A stretch of 64,000 bases of DNA, from positions 398,183 to 462,182 of the forward strand of contig NZ_MRTH01000003.1 of assembly GCF_001956045.1 (NCBI RefSeq), given 5' to 3'. Below, in pieces: positions 41,452-48,996 of the stretch (within the stretch, counting starts at the first letter, position 1; each line of letters begins with the position of its first letter). Below the pieces are notes generated by a model, which did not search any database, had not been told where the DNA came from, and was given only the letters and a program-made list of their open reading frames with translations. Position numbers and translations under genes: made by a program. Origin of the DNA: Paenibacillus sp. FSL H7-0331. GTDB taxonomy: Bacteria > Bacillota > Bacilli > Paenibacillales > NBRC-103111.

Positions 41452-42402
41452 TTAGCCAGCCAAACGGAGCACGATAATGCCGATCAGAGCAAGAGATAGA
41501 CCGCATGTCTCCAACGGACTAAAACGTTCCTTAAGTCCAAATCGAGCGTATAACAATACGAGAATGACGTTCATCGCAATTACTGCAGATACAAGTCCGG
41601 TTACCCCCAGCTTAAAGGCAGGCATGACCAGCATCATGCCGGATATATTGGTCAGGCCAATGACAAGGCCCCACAATAAGGTCTTGGCTGTGCTCCACAA
41701 GACTGGAGTGTTAAGCTCCGCTGCTGCTTGACTGAAATGTGAGACCTCAGCCGGGTCCTTACCTGAAGGATTCGCTTCAACAGCCGCCGCCGTTTCTCTC
41801 TGGATAACCGACAGCCTTCGCTTGTTAAGCAGCCATGCAATACCGAACAGGATTGTGCCGGTTACATACATGGCGATCAGGGTGGGCAGAATTTCTGCGC
41901 CGAGCAGGGTAGCTTGCTTGGAAAATAAATCGGTTAACCCGAAGCCAAGCATGGCTAGAGCTCCCCAGCCAGCACCTTTGAGATTTCTCCACGATATATC
42001 ATTGGAATAACGGATTAATAACAGACCCAAAACGATAATAACAAAGGAGAGCGATTGCCAAAGACTCAGCTTTTCCCCCCATACCAGGTAGGCTGCTATC
42101 ACGACTACAACGGGGGGGAGTCCGGTAAACATGGCCACCAGCGATGCCTTGCCTACAGCAAAGCCGCGGTACATGGAGGCATTGGATATAAAGGAGAACA
42201 AGCCCATAAGGACGCCTACCCAAGCTCCTAATGACCCAGGCTGCCCTACGATCAGGTTAGCGGTGAATGCGATGATCGATCCAGACAAATAAACGCCCAG
42301 CAGCAGTAAATTACGGTCAATGGGACGCTGCGATGTCCATTGATACAAGATGCCTCTCAAACCGAAGCAGACCGCTGAAGCGGCTGCAAACACAAACCAC
42401 AT
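41452..42402 (-). CDS. EamA/DMT-family transporter
   Basis: Ten-helix drug/metabolite transporter with two EamA repeats (residues ~1-140 and ~170-310). The central loop (RRLSVIQRETAAAVEANPSGKDPAEVSHFSQ) is long and polar. ATG 42402 with GAGGAG upstream; the longer frame from 42540 lacks a ribosome site and overlaps the divergent promoter. Substrate unknown; amino acids or amines are usual for the family. Confidence 0.85.
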   Translation of the reverse strand: MWFVFAAASAVCFGLRGILYQWTSQRPIDRNLLLLGVYLSGSIIAFTANLIVGQPGSLGAWVGVLMGLFSFISNASMYRGFAVGKASLVAMFTGLPPVVVVIAAYLVWGEKLSLWQSLSFVIIVLGLLLIRYSNDISWRNLKGAGWGALAMLGFGLTDLFSKQATLLGAEILPTLIAMYVTGTILFGIAWLLNKRRLSVIQRETAAAVEANPSGKDPAEVSHFSQAAAELNTPVLWSTAKTLLWGLVIGLTNISGMMLVMPAFKLGVTGLVSAVIAMNVILVLLYARFGLKERFSPLETCGLSLALIGIIVLRLAG

Positions 42403-42453
42403 GACACAACGCTCCTCGTAAATTGAAAACTTTCTCATAAACTGATTGCTTTT

Positions 42454-42482
42454 TTGGGTGTAACTAAATACTATAGTATATA
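42454..42482 (+). promoter_or_regulatory. Probable promoter for the two small membrane genes
   Basis: TTGGGT (42454-42459), 17 bases, TATATA (42477-42482), about 20 bases before the ATG. Confidence 0.5.
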
Positions 42483-42505
42483 GGAATTCGAACGGGGGCG
42501 CAATG

Positions 42506-42766
42506 ATGGAGCCGAAGCAGCACAGAGAAAGGGAAATCACCTACCACATTGGCTGGAAACGGGGAGTTATTACTTCGTATACAAGGCATGCGGCTGAGCC
42601 ATCAGCGGAAATCCCGTGGGTGCACCGCTTTAATAAAGCATTTGTGTGGGGTCACGCCGGCACATACCCTATGGGTATCATGCTGGCGCTATTATGGATA
42701 TTTCCAATTTTAACTTTTACTTGCACCTTATGGCTTATACATGTATTATCTATGCAGTCACAGTGA
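42506..42766 (+). CDS. Small single-pass membrane protein (86 aa), unknown
   Basis: Not recognised. A polar, basic N-terminal ~50 residues (HREREITYHIGWKRGVITSYTRHA) is followed by a hydrophobic stretch of ~30 residues (MGIMLALLWIFPILTFTCTLWLIHVLSM), enough for one long helix or a hairpin. ATG 42506 sits 7-8 bases after GGGGG. Ends 25 bases before the next membrane gene in the same direction. Promoter, ribosome site and neighbour support a real gene. Confidence 0.6.
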   Translation: MEPKQHREREITYHIGWKRGVITSYTRHAAEPSAEIPWVHRFNKAFVWGHAGTYPMGIMLALLWIFPILTFTCTLWLIHVLSMQSQ

Positions 42767-42791
42767 ATGAAGATAGAGAGGTGTTTAGGAA

Positions 42792-43280
42792 ATGAACCAG
42801 ACATTGGCCATAATAGCCGGGTTGATTGGGCTATTGGTAACCGGATCTGCGGTGCTGATGGCTTGGCTCACCATGAATCAGCTTCAGGAAAGACGCAAGC
42901 AAGAGACGGTGAATGGCAAACTTCTGGATGGCAGCTTTCGGCATTTACTGAGGTGGACTTATTTTGATTACGCTTTAATTGGTGTTTTTACGATTGGAAG
43001 CTTGTTTCTTTTAGCTGATGTGCTGGCCGTGATACGTGATGCCCAGAGCTACCCTTTGTACCATTACGGATATCTGGTATGCGGCTTTGTATTCATGCTT
43101 TTTGGGATGCTGTTTATGGTGCTGAGGTTATCCCTTGTCCTCTCATTAGTTCGTGTGGAATCCACGCTTTCTGGGCCAGAGAAGCATGAACATCCAGGCA
43201 AGGCTGAACAGCCCGAAGAGCGGATACAAGGTGGCGAGGAGCGATTTAAACCCAAACTGACTGATTATATAGGTAAATAA
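42792..43280 (+). CDS. Four-helix membrane protein of unknown function
   Basis: Not recognised. Four predicted membrane helices (~5-25, 60-82, 92-108, 110-125 approximately) and a polar, charged C-terminus of about 35 residues (PEKHEHPGKAEQPEERIQGGEERFKPKL). ATG 42792 follows GTGTTTAGGAA. Its last 135 bases lie antisense to the 3' end of the YkvI-like gene, so the C-terminal tail is encoded by sequence that also codes on the other strand. Likely co-transcribed with the preceding small gene. Confidence 0.72.
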   Translation: MNQTLAIIAGLIGLLVTGSAVLMAWLTMNQLQERRKQETVNGKLLDGSFRHLLRWTYFDYALIGVFTIGSLFLLADVLAVIRDAQSYPLYHYGYLVCGFVFMLFGMLFMVLRLSLVLSLVRVESTLSGPEKHEHPGKAEQPEERIQGGEERFKPKLTDYIGK

Positions 43281-44192
43281 TAATAGAGAAAGCACGATCC
43301 ATACGCGTGGAATTTGGAGATGCTGCTCCATTTGTCTGGATATACCAAACAAATCAGCAATATAGGTAGTGAAGATTTCACCGTAGATGACGCATGCAAA
43401 AAGCAGCTGCCATACCCACCCTATACTGGAAATGAGCTGTCCCATCGGTATATCGAATTGAGCAATGCCAGGCATTTGAGCTGATAAGGCGAAGTGTCCA
43501 GCCAAGAGCATCAGTCCGATGATCAGTCCTCCCGTTACTCCGCCCCAATATAGCGTATGACGATCCTGAATTTGGCCACCGAGAGGGACGAGCACTCCCT
43601 GTGCCATCGATAGATTAAAAGCAGCGTACAGCAGGGGAGAAAGGCCGGTTTGTCCGAGGCTGAAGTCAGAGGTAAGCTCCAGCCAGTTACCAGAGCCGGG
43701 TAAGCTCCAAGTGTGCCAAACCACCATTCCGATAAAACAGAGCATGAGCGGTACGACAACAGAGTTCACGGCCATAATGGCTTGCATACCTTTAGTCAAA
43801 ATCAAATAGGATAAACACAACGTAATGAACAACCCCCACTGATAAGGCAAATGGAACTGTTCTTCAAATACCGAGCCGGCACCCGCAAGCATGACAGAGG
43901 AGACGCCCAGCATCGTAAAAAGTGTAAACAGATTGGTCCACCTGCCGATAGAACGCCCGAATAAGAAGGTATTCATATCCTCATAGGAACGGGCTTTAAG
44001 GTCATGTGCAAGCAGCATCAGCTTGATCCCGAGAGTAACAAACAATAAAGTAGACAGGCAGATACTTAGGGTAGCAGGCCAACCGTATCTGGTGAAAAAC
44101 TGCAATATTTCCTGCCCCGTTGCAAATCCGGCACCCACAACTGTACCGGCGTAAGTAAAACCAACTTGTATGATGCGTCCAAGCTTTCTCAT
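43146..44192 (-). CDS. YkvI-family membrane transporter-like protein
   Basis: Polytopic membrane protein (about ten helices) of the YkvI family within the amino acid-polyamine-cation-type fold. The N-terminus IIQVGFTYAGTVVGAGFATGQEILQFFTRYG is the hallmark, with the broken-helix GAGFATG motif. 348 residues from ATG 44192 (AAGGGTGG about 10 bases upstream). The substrate is unknown. Its 3' end overlaps the convergent gene by 135 bases. Confidence 0.85.
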   Translation of the reverse strand: MRKLGRIIQVGFTYAGTVVGAGFATGQEILQFFTRYGWPATLSICLSTLLFVTLGIKLMLLAHDLKARSYEDMNTFLFGRSIGRWTNLFTLFTMLGVSSVMLAGAGSVFEEQFHLPYQWGLFITLCLSYLILTKGMQAIMAVNSVVVPLMLCFIGMVVWHTWSLPGSGNWLELTSDFSLGQTGLSPLLYAAFNLSMAQGVLVPLGGQIQDRHTLYWGGVTGGLIIGLMLLAGHFALSAQMPGIAQFDIPMGQLISSIGWVWQLLFACVIYGEIFTTYIADLFGISRQMEQHLQIPRVWIVLSLLLFTYIISQFGFKSLLATLYPLFGLFSLAWMFMLLWPRKRGFHTN

Positions 44193-44275
44193 GCAATGAT
44201 GTCCACCCTTCATACAGCTTGTTCTATGCAGAACAGTACAAGGTATGAATGACCGGATGATATCATGACATGAAT

Positions 44276-44304
44276 TTGGGTAATTGGCGCACTTCTGTTA
44301 AAAT
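44276..44304 (+). promoter_or_regulatory. Promoter of the DedA gene
   Basis: TTGGGT (44276-44281), 17 bases, TAAAAT (44299-44304). It lies downstream of the longest possible start (44270), which helps rule that start out. Confidence 0.6.
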
Positions 44305-44374
44305 AGATGATGTCCACTTGATTATGAATGCCAATTTATTCGTTATACCATATCTTATGCTGGAGCGTGTCCTG

Positions 44375-44986
44375 GTGCTGGATGAAATCTTACTACTAAT
44401 TGAAAGTTATGGGTATATCGCTCTATTTGGTTTACTGGCTGTTGGGATTGTGGGTATACCTATTCCTGATGAAATTCTTATGACGACTGTGGGTTCTTTG
44501 ACTACGATTGACGGGCCGCTTTCTTTTGGAAAATCACTTTTGGCCAGCTTTGCGGGTACGATGGTTGGAATGATAGTCAGCTACTACTTGGGAAATACTG
44601 TTGGCAAGCCCTTTTTATATAAATACGGAAAATGGGTGAAGTTGACGCCTGAAAGGCTGGATCTTGTCGAAAGCTGGTTTAAAAAATACGGTCTGTGGAC
44701 GGTTGTGTTCGGTTACTATATACCGGGTATACGGCACTTTACTTGCTATTGGGCAGGTGTAAGTGGTGTAAAATTATGGCGTTATCTGTTGTTTGCCGGA
44801 TGCGGAGCGCTCATATGGTGTATGACATTTTTGACCTTGGGGCATTTTATTGGTGTGAACGCGCCGAGAATTATGGGGGTCGTTCATCATTATTTGGGGA
44901 TTACCGGTATTATCATTGCCGTAGTAGTCGTTGTGGGGCTAATTATTTATTGGCGTGTCCGGAAAACCAAATCTCTCACCAAGTAA
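44375..44986 (+). CDS. DedA-family membrane protein
   Basis: DedA/SNARE-associated family protein; members flip undecaprenyl phosphate or phospholipids and maintain membrane potential. Conserved features: GIPIPDEILMTTVGSL, FAGTMVGMIVSYYLGNTVG and the acidic-Arg motif FKKYGLWTVVFGYYIPGIRHFTCYWAGVSGVKLWRY. About five helices, 203 residues from GTG 44375, which has GGAG 9 bases upstream. The start is uncertain (ATG 44357 possible). Confidence 0.86.
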   Translation: MLDEILLLIESYGYIALFGLLAVGIVGIPIPDEILMTTVGSLTTIDGPLSFGKSLLASFAGTMVGMIVSYYLGNTVGKPFLYKYGKWVKLTPERLDLVESWFKKYGLWTVVFGYYIPGIRHFTCYWAGVSGVKLWRYLLFAGCGALIWCMTFLTLGHFIGVNAPRIMGVVHHYLGITGIIIAVVVVVGLIIYWRVRKTKSLTK

Positions 44987-44992
44987 CATAAA

Positions 44993-45037
44993 GAAAAAGC
45001 CTAGACCGGAGAAACCCGATTAAGGCTTTTTCTTTGT
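44993..45037. terminator. Bidirectional terminator
   Basis: AAGAAAAAGCCT pairs with AGGCTTTTTCTT around a ~20-base loop with inner CGG/CCG pairing. Confidence 0.8.
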
Positions 45038-45038
45038 G

Positions 45039-45767
45039 TTACTCTTGAAGGGTGAACAACTTGATCGAGTTCACTTTATCAGTTTTGGGATCGATATCAA
45101 GCTTGAGAACGGCACCTGTCGATTTGTAGGTTAAAACAAAGCTAGTATTGGTATCGGGCTTACCTAAAGCTTCATAGACCTGGCTTGTCGATTGCCCTAA
45201 TTTCAGCCCATTCAATCCAGGATTGATTTCGGCGCTACGAATGTCGATGAAGGTTAGTTGATTCTTTTTGTTAAATCCGACTAGAAAGTCCTTGTAATCA
45301 AGTACAGTTATCGGATCCGTATCCTCATCCATCACGAATTGCTCAGAGGGTTTGCCATAACGAGTCGTGACGCCTTCCTTCGAGCTATTCAAGGTTAATC
45401 CGAGCAGCGTTGGCTTTGCCTGATTGTAGGGGTCACGAATGTCGATCTTAGGCTTAGCAGGTGCAGGTTTGACCTCGCTAACCGATGGCTCCGACTTGAC
45501 CGCAGGCTCCACGCTTGCCAAGGATACTTTGTCACTGGCGTTGGCCGCTGCAGGAGGCGTAGCAGGTGCTGGTTCGTAAATAGCCGCAGGCGACGATGGA
45601 GAAGTAGGTGTAGGCTCTGCAAGTGTTAAGGGCTGAGGTGTCATATCCTGCGTACCGGGTTGATGCTGATTTGCGGACTCGGATGTCGGATAGGTGCAGC
45701 CTGATAATAGTAAGATGAGGACGATAGTAGCTGGCGACAAGGTATGTAATTTGGATTTCGTTGTCAT
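45039..45767 (-). CDS. Lipoprotein with Pro/Ala-rich linker and two SmpA-like repeats
   Basis: Exported lipoprotein, function unknown. Lipobox LLSGC, then ~80 residues of Pro/Ala/Thr/Ser-rich linker. The folded part is two similar ~55-residue units: LLGLTLNSSKEGVTTRYGKPSEQF… and LNGLKLGQSTSQVYEALGKPDTNTSF…, each with G-L-x-L, a helix and G-K-P, the SmpA/DUF4309 pattern. ATG 45767 is placed 6 bases after CAGG; 45773 is possible. Monocistronic. Confidence 0.78.
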   Translation of the reverse strand: MTTKSKLHTLSPATIVLILLLSGCTYPTSESANQHQPGTQDMTPQPLTLAEPTPTSPSSPAAIYEPAPATPPAAANASDKVSLASVEPAVKSEPSVSEVKPAPAKPKIDIRDPYNQAKPTLLGLTLNSSKEGVTTRYGKPSEQFVMDEDTDPITVLDYKDFLVGFNKKNQLTFIDIRSAEINPGLNGLKLGQSTSQVYEALGKPDTNTSFVLTYKSTGAVLKLDIDPKTDKVNSIKLFTLQE

Positions 45768-45923
45768 CTGCATCCTGCCTTCCATTAAGATGTAAAACCA
45801 ATCTAATCATACTCTGTACAGGGGACCAGAACAAAGCGTAAATTTGACCAATTCCAGACAATTTGGAAAAAAACTGCTGTTTTGTGGCACTATATACTGT
45901 ATCTGACGTATTACCCCCTCAGA

Positions 45924-45937
45924 AAGTTTCGAAACTT
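45924..45937. promoter_or_regulatory. 14-bp palindrome upstream of xpt
   Basis: AAGTTTCGAAACTT, perfect and loopless, about 90 bases before xpt. No guanine riboswitch is visible in 45786-46024; this palindrome is a candidate operator instead. Confidence 0.4.
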
Positions 45938-46024
45938 ACAAAAGTTTATTGATGTGGGACTTGAAACGCGGAATATCATTATGATAAGTTAACGAGTAAG
46001 GATTTTTCGGATGGAGGATATGAG

Positions 46025-46597
46025 ATGGAATTATTAAAGCAGCGTATACGAGAGGTTGGCCAAGTTCTTTCCAATGAAGTGATCAAGCTGGATGCCATAT
46101 TGAATCATGCGGTGGACCCTGTGCTCACAACAGCGATGGGTAAGGAATTTGCCACTATATTTGCCGAAGAGGGTGTAACGAAAATATTGACGATTGAATC
46201 GTCAGGGATTCCCATTGCTTTTGCGGCAGCACAGATTTTGAATGTACCTATGGTGTTTGCCCGTCGTAAAAAACCGGTCAGCTCAGACACGACCGAAATT
46301 TACAGTGAGCGTGTTCCGTCTTTTACCAAAGGCTTTGTTACCGATATTATGGTAGCTCGCGAGTTTTTATCTGCAGAGGATCGTATCCTGTTGATCGATG
46401 ATTTTATTGCGAATGGAGACGCGGCGAGAGGGCTGATCCGTATTATTCGCAGATCAGGAGCCCATTTGGTAGGGGTAGGTATTGCTGTTGAGAAAACGTT
46501 CCAGGCTGGCGGACGAACAATCAGGGAGTCGGGAATCAGAGTTGAATCGCTGGTAAGCATCTCTTCAATGGAGCATGGAAACATTATTTTTGAATAA
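46025..46597 (+). CDS. xpt: Xanthine phosphoribosyltransferase
   Basis: Salvages xanthine to XMP using PRPP. MELLKQRIREVGQVL and DAILNHAVDP start the protein; the PRPP site is ILLIDDFIANGDAARGL (~120-136), the type I PRTase signature. 190 residues, typical of Bacillus Xpt. ATG with GGAGG 7 bases upstream. In B. subtilis xpt is paired with pbuX under a guanine riboswitch; here it stands alone with neither. Confidence 0.93.
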   Translation: MELLKQRIREVGQVLSNEVIKLDAILNHAVDPVLTTAMGKEFATIFAEEGVTKILTIESSGIPIAFAAAQILNVPMVFARRKKPVSSDTTEIYSERVPSFTKGFVTDIMVAREFLSAEDRILLIDDFIANGDAARGLIRIIRRSGAHLVGVGIAVEKTFQAGGRTIRESGIRVESLVSISSMEHGNIIFE

Positions 46598-46697
46598 TTT
46601 TCGTGTTGGGATGAATAATTTTCAAAGTTGGAAAGCCTTCCATCTGAACGCATTTTCATTTATAATACTATTATGCATAAGAGAGGAGGCATTTGCT

Positions 46698-47021
46698 ATG
46701 GGGAATGAAATTCCAAACGATTTTTTCATGACCAAGTTAAGCGAAGCGAAAATTCACTTTGAACGTGCCCTCGATTGTAAACATACAGAATTTGATGATC
46801 TGTATCCCTATATGATTGAACATCCTCAATTTTTTTGGTACAAAAGATATGTGGCATGGTCCGAGCTGTTGACCATCGTGAAGTTGTGCAATGAGCTTGG
46901 GGTAGAGTGGCAGCAGAATTTTTCCGAACAGCAAGTTGATTACATCAGCAAGCGCGTAATGTCGAGCAAGGTATTGGATTACTGGTTTGAAACCAATGAT
47001 TCCAAAGAACATGTCAGCTAA
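46698..47021 (+). CDS. Small helical protein of unknown function (107 aa)
   Basis: Not recognised. Soluble, mostly helical, aromatic-rich (EIPNDFFMTKLSEAKIHFERALDCKHTEFDDLYPYMIEHPQFFWYKRYVAW). No motif of known function. ATG 46698 follows AGAGGAGG by 8 bases; the longer frame from 46575 overlaps xpt. Followed by a good terminator, so a genuine monocistronic gene is likely. Confidence 0.75.
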   Translation: MGNEIPNDFFMTKLSEAKIHFERALDCKHTEFDDLYPYMIEHPQFFWYKRYVAWSELLTIVKLCNELGVEWQQNFSEQQVDYISKRVMSSKVLDYWFETNDSKEHVS

Positions 47022-47046
47022 TCGTATTTGGGTACGATCCATAGTA

Positions 47047-47084
47047 GGGAAACCTATTCTCCTTGGTGGGAATAGGTTTTTTGT
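47047..47084. terminator. Terminator
   Basis: AAACCTATTC pairs with GAATAGGTTT around an ~11-base loop, then TTTTGTTG. Confidence 0.8.
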
Positions 47085-47100
47085 TGTATCAGCATACTGG

Positions 47101-47418
47101 TTATTGTAGAGGCAGAATGTTCATGTTCTTGATATGGGCTTTGGTTTCATCTGTACCGAGCTCATACAGCTTGCTGTAGATCTGAGAGAGATAATAATCA
47201 GCCGCGTCATTTTCTTTGTCATTATGGTACAACCGGATAGGGATGTGTGCCCTGAAAAAAGTATCGTCTTGTGCGTCCTCGGATTCTTCGAATAGCTCTT
47301 GCAGTTGGTCGATCTCCTCTTCGGTGGCCAATATCTCAAAATCAAAATTACCGATGGTTTCTTGTGGTTCTAATATCTCGCTGGAGCCAACGGTCACATA
47401 ATAGTTTTTTTTGTCCAA
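47101..47418 (-). CDS. Acidic protein of unknown function (105 aa)
   Basis: Not recognised. Acidic, soluble; opens with MDKKNYYVTVGSSEIL and contains an Asp/Glu-rich middle (ATEEEIDQLQELFEESEDAQDD) and a helical end (YLSQIYSKLYELGTDETKAHIKNM). TTG 47418 is the start because AAAGGAG lies 9 bases upstream; the longer frame to 47697 reads through the divergent promoter. Divergent from the 71-residue gene. Confidence 0.68.
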   Translation of the reverse strand: MDKKNYYVTVGSSEILEPQETIGNFDFEILATEEEIDQLQELFEESEDAQDDTFFRAHIPIRLYHNDKENDAADYYLSQIYSKLYELGTDETKAHIKNMNILPLQ

Positions 47419-47523
47419 GTCAACAATCTCCTTTGATGGGTTCATGTAGCGTGTCCTGTTTATTGTGTGCTCGGATTGGTGTATTCTATACTTAATGACG
47501 GATGTAAGGGAGGCGTACAAATC

Positions 47524-47739
47524 ATGATTAGTGAAGAGCAGTTGGATCAATACCGCATAGACGGCACAAAGCTTCGCGTGGTCAGGGATGCTGATCCGAA
47601 GAATGATGTTCGGGGGATCGTGGTCGCCTGGGATGACGAAACTGTGGCCATCCGTAAGCAGAATCGTAATGTCGTGAAGCTGAATCGTAAATATCATTAT
47701 CAGCCCTACACGGAGGATCGCTATAACGAATGGCTTTAG
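47524..47739 (+). CDS. Small basic-acidic protein of unknown function (71 aa)
   Basis: Not recognised. Predicted beta-rich (LRVVRDADPKNDVRGIVVAWDDETVAIRKQNRNVVKLNRKYHYQP), somewhat like a small SH3/Sm-type barrel, which might bind nucleic acid; this is speculation. ATG 47524 with AAGGGAGG 10 bases upstream. Shares the divergent region 47419-47523 (TTGTGT-18-TATACT) with the acidic protein. Confidence 0.7.
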   Translation: MISEEQLDQYRIDGTKLRVVRDADPKNDVRGIVVAWDDETVAIRKQNRNVVKLNRKYHYQPYTEDRYNEWL

Positions 47740-47776
47740 ATACGTCGTCTAATCTGAGTCATAACGGTCCGATGTT

Positions 47777-47998
47777 CTAATTCTTAAAGGACCCGATAAT
47801 AAACAGCACACCTAGCGCGGCCAGCATGCCGATGAAAATGAGCAAAATTCCGCTAATGAAGGCAAAAGCTCCGGGTATTAGCAAGCTAACTACCAAAGTA
47901 ATACCGATGACCCATAACAAACTGTGAAACGACATCCGAATAAAGCCCCATATAAATAAAGCAGCAGTAATGCCGATCATCAGTTGAAGCAGTACCAT
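47777..47998 (-). CDS. Small membrane protein (73 aa)
   Basis: Not recognised. Nearly all hydrophobic; two to three helices (LLQLMIGITAALFIWGFI; LLWVIGITLVVSLLI; ISGILLIFIGMLAALGVLFII), ending in GSFKN. ATG 47998 with AAGGGGG upstream. Monocistronic. Could be a membrane-stress or spore-related peptide, but no evidence for either. Confidence 0.7.
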   Translation of the reverse strand: MVLLQLMIGITAALFIWGFIRMSFHSLLWVIGITLVVSLLIPGAFAFISGILLIFIGMLAALGVLFIIGSFKN

Positions 47999-48146
47999 AT
48001 ATATTCGCCCCCTTCTTGACTATTATATGGAGCCTGTATGCAAACATGATGAATGTGTCATACGAAATTAAAAGCCTGCATAGGATACATCAACAATGTA
48101 TGGAATGCGGTATGATGCTCTATATGGAAACAGGGAGGTGGGGGGC

Positions 48147-48251
48147 ATGTCGGACAATGGCTCAGCGTTAAAAGGAACCATATTCGGACTTTTGTTCACG
48201 CTTCCTATCTGGATTGTTGCTGGATGGTTAGTGTGGATTTGGTGTAAATGA
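48147..48251 (+). CDS. 34-residue membrane micro-protein
   Basis: Thirty-four residues: a short polar start (MSDNGSALKG) and one Trp-rich membrane helix (TIFGLLFTLPIWIVAGWLVWIW) ending in CK. The ATG follows a very strong GGGAGGTGGGGGG. The stop lies 30 bases before the tRNA promoter. Family not recognised; sequence quality (ribosome site, helix) supports a real gene. Confidence 0.6.
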   Translation: MSDNGSALKGTIFGLLFTLPIWIVAGWLVWIWCK

Positions 48252-48280
48252 ACCTGTTTACAAAAAAAATAAAAACAACG

Positions 48281-48309
48281 TTGACATCAGTAATATATCG
48301 TGATATATT
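48281..48309 (+). promoter_or_regulatory. Promoter of tRNA-Leu with embedded palindrome
   Basis: TTGACA (48281-48286), 17 bases, TATATT (48304-48309), start near 48316. A perfect 9-2-9 palindrome (TAATATATC, GT, GATATATTA; 48291-48310) occupies the spacer and -10. Confidence 0.8.
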
Positions 48310-48326
48310 ATCTCTTGTCGCTACAA

Positions 48327-48411
48327 GCGGTCATGGCGGAATTGGCAGACGCGCACGGTTCAGGTCCGTGTGGGCTAACCCCCCGTGGAGGTTCGAGTCC
48401 TCTTGACCGCA
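48327..48411 (+). tRNA. tRNA-Leu (anticodon CAG)
   Basis: Class II tRNA with acceptor stem GCGGTCA/TGACCGC, D-arm GGCGGAATTGGCAGA, anticodon arm CACGG-TTCAGGT-CCGTG, long variable arm (TGGGCTAACCCCCCG) and T-arm around TTCGAGT. Reads CUG codons. The 3' CCA is not encoded (A then TCATA), so it must be added by the CCA-adding enzyme. Confidence 0.95.
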
Positions 48412-48422
48412 TCATATGTACT

Positions 48423-48456
48423 GAAAAACCTTCAATTCATTTTGAAGGTTTTTTTG
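48423..48456 (+). terminator. Terminator of tRNA-Leu
   Basis: AAACCTTCAA pairs with TTGAAGGTTT around a 6-base loop, then TTTTTG. Confidence 0.85.
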
Positions 48457-48499
48457 TTGTTTCAGCATGCACATACTTCACTTGATTCATATTCGAAAT

Positions 48500-48541
48500 T
48501 AAAAAGGCAGACGAATGAGTACATTCGATCTGTCCTTTTTA
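48500..48541. terminator. Hairpin, terminator-like
   Basis: AAAAAGGCAGA and GAATG pair with CATTC and TCTGTCCTTTTT. No gene ends just upstream other than tRNA-Leu, so it may be a backup terminator. Confidence 0.5.
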
Positions 48542-48543
48542 CA

Positions 48544-48616
48544 TTGTTATACAACAAAAAAATATATGTAAAACAGTATTGTACAGTTCGAGCTTTTGTT
48601 ATACAATAAAAAAATA
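48544..48616. repeat. Pair of 21-bp direct repeats
   Basis: 48544-48564 and 48596-48616 are identical at 20 of 21 bases (TTGTTATACAA, then C or T, then seven A, TA), 52 bases apart. Upstream of the YhfH-like gene; ACTGT/ACAGT half-sites follow. The rest of this non-coding stretch (48457-48685) holds no gene. Confidence 0.5.
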
Positions 48617-48685
48617 AAATATAAACTGTGTTAATACAGTATTAGCTTGTAGGATCAATGACTATTTATTAGGGAGATGGGATGG

Positions 48686-48868
48686 ATGTTGGTTAGTTCA
48701 AGCACTTTTTATGAATCGCTTCCTGATAAATGCTGCTCGAAATGCGGGGAGAAGCTGGAAGAGCTCGCTGACTGTTATTACACCGTATGTTATGCGTGCA
48801 CAGAAACTACCTTTTATCCGTTATCACCGGTCTATTTGACCCTTAATTACCCAGCAGTGAAGGAATAA
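48686..48868 (+). CDS. YhfH-like Cys-rich small protein (60 aa)
   Basis: Small protein related to B. subtilis YhfH: starts LVSSSTFYESLPDKCCSKCGEKLEELADCYYTVCYACTE. Four to six Cys (KCCSKCG and CYYTVCYAC) probably hold one zinc ion. ATG 48686 is 9 bases after AGGGAG; the ATG at 48677 overlaps it. Ends with a terminator. Function of the family is unknown. Confidence 0.72.
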   Translation: MLVSSSTFYESLPDKCCSKCGEKLEELADCYYTVCYACTETTFYPLSPVYLTLNYPAVKE

Positions 48869-48895
48869 TGAAGGGACGGTCATGATTGATGTTGA

Positions 48896-48939
48896 AGGCA
48901 GTTCTTTTTCCGAATGTGGAAAGGAACTGTTTTTTTGTG
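48896..48939 (+). terminator. Terminator of the YhfH-like gene
   Basis: AAGGCAGTTC plus TTTCC pairs with GGAAA plus GAACTG around 6-7 bases, followed by seven Ts. Confidence 0.8.
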
Positions 48940-48996
48940 CTGTTATCGTATAATATAAAAACAGAGTGATACAGCGGTAGCGTGAGGTGAAAAAGC

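Noticed and set aside
48300..48609. Two frames over the tRNA-Leu gene
   Set aside because: They overlap a clear tRNA and its terminator and have no ribosome sites.
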